Below are positions 59,433-64,000 of a DNA stretch of 64,000 nt, piece by piece. The stretch is from Halopenitus persicus. Its GTDB lineage: Archaea; Halobacteriota; Halobacteria; Halobacteriales; Haloferacaceae. The notes beneath the pieces are model-generated. The model searched no databases, was not told the DNA's origin, and saw only the letters and a list, made by a program, of their open reading frames with translations. A program made the translations under genes and the position numbers. Within the stretch, counting starts at the first letter, position 1. The number at the start of each line of letters is the position of its first letter. Location of the stretch: the NCBI RefSeq assembly GCF_002355635.1, contig NZ_AP017558.1:558001-622000 (forward strand). Reading direction: 5' to 3'.

Positions 59433-60276
59433 GCGTCGTCTCGGTGTCGATCCCGTAGACTCGTTTCGGCGTCTCGACGTGAGCGATCCGGACGGCGTCA
59501 TCGTAGCCCTCCTCGAGCAGCCAGCGAACGCGCCGCGGGACGGTCTTCGGGCCGAGGACCGCGCCCGGCTTGTCGGGATCGTCGACGAAGTCGGTCTCCA
59601 TCAGGAAGGGATCGCCGCGCTCGGCCGCGCGCTCGAGCCGGTCGCGCTCGCTCATCACGCTCGGGGTCGGTCCGCGGAGCCGACCGGCAGCGTAGTGTTT
59701 GACCACGCGCTCCGGATCGAGCCCGCGCTCGGCGGCCCAGTCGGCCAGCTCCGAGAGGTCCTCGCTGGCCTCCGTGTGCAGCTGGACCGCGCAGTCGTGC
59801 TCCGCGCCGAGCGTGAAGGCGTGTTTCGTGACCGCGTTCGAGGCGTCCCACGCGGCGTCGGTCACCTCGTAGTGTGGCCGCCCCGACTTGAGGGCGAGCG
59901 CGTCGCCGTCGGCGACGTACTCGGCCGCCACGGAGAGCCCGCCCTGCATCAGCTCGCGAGCCTCGTCGGGCGAGAAGTCGCGCTCGTCCACCAGCCGGCT
60001 GATCAGGCCCGGATGGACGCCGAGGACGGGCCAGGCGCCGCCGTCGAGCAGCTCGTCCGCCGCGGCGACGACGTCGATCGTCTCCTCGAAGACCGTCCGG
60101 AAGTCGGCCGGCTCGTCGGCCTCGACGCCGAGGTGCCAGGACGGCTTGTTGACCACGAGCAGGTGCGTGCCGCCGAGGGTCCGAAAGTCCCTGACCGCGT
60201 CCATCCCGCGACCGTGTCGCGGATCCAAATGGAGGTGGTTGTCGAGCACCGGCGTCGGGAGATCGGGATCCGTCAT
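59422..60276 (-). CDS. TatD-related metal-dependent hydrolase
   Basis: 284 aa TIM-barrel protein from ATG 60276 (MTDPDLPTPVLDNHLHLDPR). Metal-binding residues: DNHLHLD at the N-terminus, a Glu in SVAAEYVADGD, the His in CAVQLHTEASED, the His in VVKHYAAG, and the late Asp in LMETDFVDDPD. This is the arrangement of TatD-type deoxyribonucleases and related amidohydrolases. The precise substrate is unknown. Monocistronic. Confidence 0.87.
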   Translation of the reverse strand: MTDPDLPTPVLDNHLHLDPRHGRGMDAVRDFRTLGGTHLLVVNKPSWHLGVEADEPADFRTVFEETIDVVAAADELLDGGAWPVLGVHPGLISRLVDERDFSPDEARELMQGGLSVAAEYVADGDALALKSGRPHYEVTDAAWDASNAVTKHAFTLGAEHDCAVQLHTEASEDLSELADWAAERGLDPERVVKHYAAGRLRGPTPSVMSERDRLERAAERGDPFLMETDFVDDPDKPGAVLGPKTVPRRVRWLLEEGYDDAVRIAHVETPKRVYGIDTETTLER

Positions 60277-60329
60277 CGGCGAGTCCTTCGGCCGGCGGCC
60301 CAAAAGTCTCCGCGGTCGGAGCGGGGCGA

Positions 60330-60902
60330 TCAGAAGGACAGCCTGACCGCGCCGGCGGTATCGCCGGCGTCCCCGTCATCGCCGTCGATCGCCGGGACCG
60401 CGACCGCGGACTCCAGTTCGCCGAACGCCGCGTGGAGGTGCTCGTAGGTCCGATCGACCGCCTCGACGATCACCTTGGCGTCGCTCACCACCGGCATGAA
60501 GTTCGTGTCGCCGTCCCACCGCGGAACCACGTGGGTGTGGATGTGGTCGTCGATCGAGCCGCCGGCGGCCGACCCGCCCAGGTTCATCCCGGTGTTGACC
60601 CCGTCCGGCCCCGAGGCGGCCTCCAGCGCCGCGATCGTCGCCGCCTTGAGCCGGCCGTGTTCGAGCATCACGTCGTCCGCGAGCGCGCCCCACTCGGCGA
60701 CGTGGCCGTACGGGATCACCATCGCGTGGCCCGGATTGTAGGGTGCGTTATTTAAAAGAACGAAGTTGTGGTCGCCGCGGGCGACGATCCGGGCGTCGAC
60801 GTCGTCGTCGCGTTCGGGCAGGACGCAGAAGGGGCAGCCGTCGATCGGGTCCCGGTCGCGTTCGACCCACTCGATCCGCCAGGGGGCGTAGATCCGGTCC
60901 AT
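60330..60902 (-). CDS. HIT-family nucleotide hydrolase
   Basis: 190 aa from ATG 60902 (MDRIYAPWRIEWVERDRDPI). A zinc-type start CPFCVLPERDDD precedes the HIT core: VLLNNAPYNPGHAMVIPYGHVAEW, then GVNTGMNLGGSAAGGSIDDH with HIHTHVVPRWDGD carrying the HxHxHxx motif. Archaeal members of this group are close to Ap4A hydrolase or phosphorylase. A C-terminal acidic tail is halophilic. It is divergent from the aminopeptidase gene. Confidence 0.93.
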   Translation of the reverse strand: MDRIYAPWRIEWVERDRDPIDGCPFCVLPERDDDVDARIVARGDHNFVLLNNAPYNPGHAMVIPYGHVAEWGALADDVMLEHGRLKAATIAALEAASGPDGVNTGMNLGGSAAGGSIDDHIHTHVVPRWDGDTNFMPVVSDAKVIVEAVDRTYEHLHAAFGELESAVAVPAIDGDDGDAGDTAGAVRLSF

Positions 60903-61021
60903 ACCGTCGATGCGGTCCGCCGGGCCTTGAAGGCAGTCGGTCGTCGACGCCGGGGACCGTGCCCACCGAACCGGCCGACCGAAGCGACGGTTTTTGTCCC
61001 CGCGAGCCGACGACGAGAGTG

Positions 61022-62143
61022 ATGGACCCACGCGTACGCGAGCACGCGGAGACGCTCGTCGATTGGAGCGCGCGGATCGCGGCCGGCGACGACGTGATCG
61101 TCGACGTCGACGAGGGAGCACACGAGCTGGCCGTCGCGGTCGTCGAGGCGCTCGGCGAGCGCGGGGCGAACGTCGAGGTGACGTACGGCTCCGGCGAGCT
61201 ATCCCGGGCGTATTTAAAGGGACGCGAGGACGCCGACGAACCGTTCGAGACGGATCCCGCCCACTCGCTCGCGCTGTTCGAAGCGGCGGACGCGTACCTC
61301 CGGCTCGGCGGCGGGCGAAACACGATGGCGACCGCTGACGTCGATCCCGAGACGCGTCGGGCCCACGCCCGCTCACGGACCGGGATCCGGGAGGCACGGA
61401 TGGACGCCGACTGGGTCTCCACGGTCCACCCGACGCGGAGCCTCGCCCAACAGGCAGGGATGTCGATCGAGGCGTATCGCGAGTTCGTCTACGGCGCGGT
61501 CCTGCGCGACTGGGAGGCGCTCGCCGCGGAGATGGACCGACTCAAGCAGCTCCTCGATGCCGGCTCGGAGGTGCGGATCCGGATCGACCGCGAGGACCGC
61601 CCGACGACGGACCTGACCGTCGGGATCGAGAACCGGACCGCGGTCAACTCCGCGGCCTCCGTGGCCTACGACTCCCACAACCTCCCCTCCGGCGAGGTGT
61701 TCACCGCGCCGGCGACCGCCACGGGGGAGATCCATTTCGACGTGCCGATGACCATCTCCGGGCGTCGCGTTCGGGACGTTCGCCTCGAAGTCGACGACGG
61801 CGAGGTCGTGGATTTCGCGGCGGCCACGAACGAGGACGCGCTCGCGTCGATCCTCGAGACCGACGCGGGCGCCCGGCGGTTCGGCGAGCTCGGGATCGGG
61901 ATGAACCGCGGGATCGACCGGTTCACCGACTCGATCCTCTTCGACGAGAAGATGGCCGGTACCGTCCACCTCGCGCTCGGCCGCGCCTACGACGCCTGCC
62001 TTCCCGAGGGCGAGTCCGGCAACGACTCGGCGGTCCACGTCGACCTGATCGCGGACGTCACCACGAACGCGTCGATCGCGATCGACGGCGAGGTGATCCA
62101 GCGAAACGGGATCTTCCGGTGGGAAGGCGGCTTCGAGGAGTGA
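61022..62143 (+). CDS. Aminopeptidase of the M29 family
   Basis: 373 aa from ATG 61022 (MDPRVREHAETLVDWSARIA). The N-terminal domain is Rossmann-like (DDVIVDVDEGAHELAVAVVE). The metal-site half has TDLTVGIENRTAVNSAASVAYDSHNLPSGEVFTAP (Glu ligand in GEVFTAP), ELGIGMNRGIDRFTDSILFDEKMAGTVHLALGRAY (Glu and His ligands), and VHVDLIADVT near the end. This order is that of thermophilic M29 metallo-aminopeptidases. It would trim N-terminal residues from peptides in the cytoplasm. Confidence 0.92.
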   Translation: MDPRVREHAETLVDWSARIAAGDDVIVDVDEGAHELAVAVVEALGERGANVEVTYGSGELSRAYLKGREDADEPFETDPAHSLALFEAADAYLRLGGGRNTMATADVDPETRRAHARSRTGIREARMDADWVSTVHPTRSLAQQAGMSIEAYREFVYGAVLRDWEALAAEMDRLKQLLDAGSEVRIRIDREDRPTTDLTVGIENRTAVNSAASVAYDSHNLPSGEVFTAPATATGEIHFDVPMTISGRRVRDVRLEVDDGEVVDFAAATNEDALASILETDAGARRFGELGIGMNRGIDRFTDSILFDEKMAGTVHLALGRAYDACLPEGESGNDSAVHVDLIADVTTNASIAIDGEVIQRNGIFRWEGGFEE

Positions 62144-62159
62144 TGGGGCCGGTCGGACG

Positions 62160-62192
62160 CCGGGTCGGGTCGGGTCGGGTCGGGTCGGACGC
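62160..62192. repeat. Short GGGTC tandem run
   Basis: CGGGT repeated about five times in the gap between the aminopeptidase and nucleoside-recognition genes. Confidence 0.6.
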
Positions 62193-62291
62193 CGGGCCGG
62201 CAGCTCGATCGGCGAGTTCGACGTCGGACCGGCAAGCCGGACGAGCGAACCGGTCCGATGCACCTTTGACGACCGATGGCGAAGGGAGACC

Positions 62292-63422
62292 GTGTTCGGA
62301 GCCGCGACCATCGACCCGGCCCTCTGGACGGTTCACCAGTCGATGGTCGAGCTTCCACGGACGGTGCTCGCGCTCCAGGCGAGCCTAGGGGCCCAGATCC
62401 CCCCGACGAGCGCGATCGTTGCCGGGACGGTCGCGCTCCTCCGGGAGGTCCTTCCGCGACTGGCCCGCATCACCGTCTTCATCGCGCTCGGCGTCTTCAT
62501 CGCCAATCTGGTCGTCTCGTTCGGGTTGATCCGGTACATCGCCGGAGTGGCGGGCTACCTCACCCGACCCGCCAACCTTCCGGACGAGGTCGGCACCGCG
62601 ATCCTGACGACGGCGGCGTCGACGACCGCCGGCTACGCCACGCTCGCCGAGTACCGCGAGTCGGGGTTGCTCGACGACCGCGCGACGATCGTCGCCGTGA
62701 TGATAAACACGTTCTTCGGGTTCGTACAGCACGTCTTCACCTACTACGTGCCCGTTTTGATCCCGATACTCGGGTTTCACACGGGCGTCCTCTACGTCTC
62801 GATCCGCGCCGGGATCTCGATGGCGATCACGATCGCCGGCGTGGTCATCGGCGGGCTCGTCCTCTCCTCTCGGAACGTCGACCGGTCGGCGCTCGCGGAC
62901 CTCGAGACCGGCCACGAGGGCGATGCGACCGGAAACGACGCATCGGGAGCCGCCGACGACTCGTCCGATTCACCCCGTGACCGAGCGCGTGAAGCGGCCG
63001 GAAAGACCGCCGGCACGCTCCGGCGGATCGTGCCCCGGTTGGCCGTCGTCTACACGCTCGTGATCGCGCTCATCACCCACGTCGACGTCGAGGCGCTGAC
63101 CGGCGTGGCCGAACCCCTGACGGCGGCGCTCGGGCTTCCCGGCGCGTCGGTGGCAATCGTGGCCGTCTACTCGCTGGACACCACCGCCGGGGCGGTGGCG
63201 ATCGCGCCGCTCATCGGCGAGACCTTCACCCCGCGGACCGCAGTGATCACGATGCTGCTCGGCGGGATCGTCTCCTTCGCGGTCTCGACGTTCAAGCGGT
63301 CCATCCCCTTCCAGTTCGGGATCTGGGGCCCCGAGTTCGGCGCGAAGGTGATCGCGGTCAACACCGCGATGAAACTCGTGTTCATCACGGTCGCGGTGGC
63401 CGGGCTCCTGCTGGCGCCGTGA
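62292..63422 (+). CDS. Nucleoside-recognition (Gate) domain membrane protein
   Basis: 376 aa from a GTG at 62292; ATG 62343 (MVELPRTVLALQ) is an alternative. About eight helices in two halves. The Gate-type repeats are ITVFIALGVFIANLVVSFGL with GTAILTTAASTTAGYATLAEY and TFFGFVQHVFTYYVPVLIPILG, and in the second half VAIVAVYSLDTTAGAVAIAPLIGE with FAVSTFKRSIPFQFGIWGPEFG. An acidic cytosolic loop of about 45 residues joins the halves. Related to SpmA/SpmB and transporter gate domains; transport substrate unknown. Confidence 0.82.
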   Translation: MFGAATIDPALWTVHQSMVELPRTVLALQASLGAQIPPTSAIVAGTVALLREVLPRLARITVFIALGVFIANLVVSFGLIRYIAGVAGYLTRPANLPDEVGTAILTTAASTTAGYATLAEYRESGLLDDRATIVAVMINTFFGFVQHVFTYYVPVLIPILGFHTGVLYVSIRAGISMAITIAGVVIGGLVLSSRNVDRSALADLETGHEGDATGNDASGAADDSSDSPRDRAREAAGKTAGTLRRIVPRLAVVYTLVIALITHVDVEALTGVAEPLTAALGLPGASVAIVAVYSLDTTAGAVAIAPLIGETFTPRTAVITMLLGGIVSFAVSTFKRSIPFQFGIWGPEFGAKVIAVNTAMKLVFITVAVAGLLLAP

Positions 63423-63489
63423 GGGCGATGCTGTGGGGGCGATGCTGTGAGATCGGTCGGGTTAATGAGCCGGCGCGGCAACCCCGTCC

Positions 63490-63993
63490 GTGGTCAGACG
63501 TCGCGTGTACACGAGCCTGTACGCCAGCCTCCTGTTCACCGTCCTCGGGAGCGTCGCGTGGGTCACCGGGCAGCCGTTCATCTTCCCGAGCCTCGGCCCC
63601 TCGGCGTTCATCTTGGCCTTCGACCGCCACGGCGGGCGCGACCGAGCCCGGCGCGTGATCGGCAGCCACCTGATCGGCGCGGTCGCGGGGCTGGCGGCCT
63701 ACCTCCTGCTTGCCGCCGGCGTGACCCTCGTCGAGTCGCCGGCCCCGGCCTCCCTCGACGGCCTCCGGCTCGCGGCGTCGGGGACGGTCTCGATCGCGGC
63801 CACGAGCTGGGCGATGATCGCCACCGACACGAACCACGCGCCGGCGTGTGCGACGACGCTCATCGTCTCGCTCGGACTGTTGTCGACGCCGCGGGCCGCC
63901 GCAACGATCGTGGTCGCGGTCGCGGTGCTCGTGGCCGCACACGAGGCCACGCTGGCCGCCGCTGGTCGGGTTCGTGAGCAACTGGTGGGCTAG
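63490..63993 (+). CDS. HPP-family membrane protein
   Basis: 167 aa from a GTG at 63490 (MVRRRVYTSLYASLLFTVLG). Four helices. HPP-family blocks are PFIFPSLGPSAFILAF, with the conserved LGPSA, and TNHAPACATTLIVSLG, the place of the eponymous HPP motif (here HAP). Related proteins in cyanobacteria and plants take part in nitrite transport into plastids, but the haloarchaeal substrate is not known. It ends a few bases before the window edge and seems complete. Confidence 0.88.
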   Translation: MVRRRVYTSLYASLLFTVLGSVAWVTGQPFIFPSLGPSAFILAFDRHGGRDRARRVIGSHLIGAVAGLAAYLLLAAGVTLVESPAPASLDGLRLAASGTVSIAATSWAMIATDTNHAPACATTLIVSLGLLSTPRAAATIVVAVAVLVAAHEATLAAAGRVREQLVG

Positions 63994-64000
63994 CCGGCGG

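Overview
The window is a piece of a haloarchaeal (class Halobacteria) chromosome. It has high GC, strongly acidic proteins, archaeal information-processing genes (aIF2 gamma, Rpo7, Spt4, class I lysyl-tRNA synthetase), an S-layer glycoprotein with a PGF-CTERM tail, many leaderless starts behind TATA boxes, and haloarchaea-specific small proteins. A Halorubrum-like genus is plausible, but this is inference only.

Layout. 0-11 kb: cell-surface block on the minus strand. It holds an ABC exporter ATPase with a CARDB-type surface protein, the S-layer glycoprotein, a second secreted surface protein, and an RND/MMPL exporter with its own CARDB-type partner. 11-17.7 kb: cofH (F420 chromophore), a small winged-helix regulator, two haloarchaeal orphan families, then the conserved archaeal cluster aIF2 gamma - PIN nuclease - rpo7 - spt4 - dephospho-CoA kinase. 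17.8-24 kb: pyrG-guaA nucleotide operon, a split MgtE-type transporter pair and a GTPBP1-like GTPase. 24.1-25.5 kb: a solo TnpB (IS1341-type) element with an omegaRNA-like 3' hairpin. 25.6-31 kb: CobB/DtbN-like ATPase, superoxide dismutase, tRNA-Ser with a duplicated relic, a uracil-DNA glycosylase-like protein and small regulators. 30.8-35.3 kb: complete sdhCDBA operon and a MobB-MoaE fusion. 35.4-41.7 kb: sulfatase-like protein, GT2 glycosyltransferase and UPF0104 flippase-like protein, then pyrH and lysS. 41.7-46.8 kb: mutS-mutL. 46.9-50.5 kb: two convergent J-domain genes (one fused to a ferredoxin), pdxS, thrB. 56.9-64 kb: FxsA, DUF1405, TatD-like, HIT, M29 aminopeptidase, nucleoside-recognition and HPP-family membrane proteins.

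The most unusual stretch is about 51.2-57.0 kb. It has visibly lower GC and lies between a degenerate tRNA-Ile relic and an intact tRNA-Ile gene. The two ends share a diverged direct repeat of about 130 bp that extends past the tRNA. Inside are a decayed IS6 copy, a complete IS630 element with TA duplication, and a small operon encoding a membrane-anchored JAMM metalloprotease. The IS630 insertion clipped the protease C-terminus; joining the flanks across the IS restores the original reading frame, which ends in an ATGA overlap with a now broken downstream gene. The JAMM protein, its small cysteine-containing upstream partner and the broken third gene are my candidate for an undescribed system. 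A fresh IS6 copy with a perfect 8-bp target duplication sits just outside, at 57.8 kb.

A second theme is short tandem duplications (units of 14-27 bp) in many intergenic gaps and inside the mutS and pyrG coding sequences.
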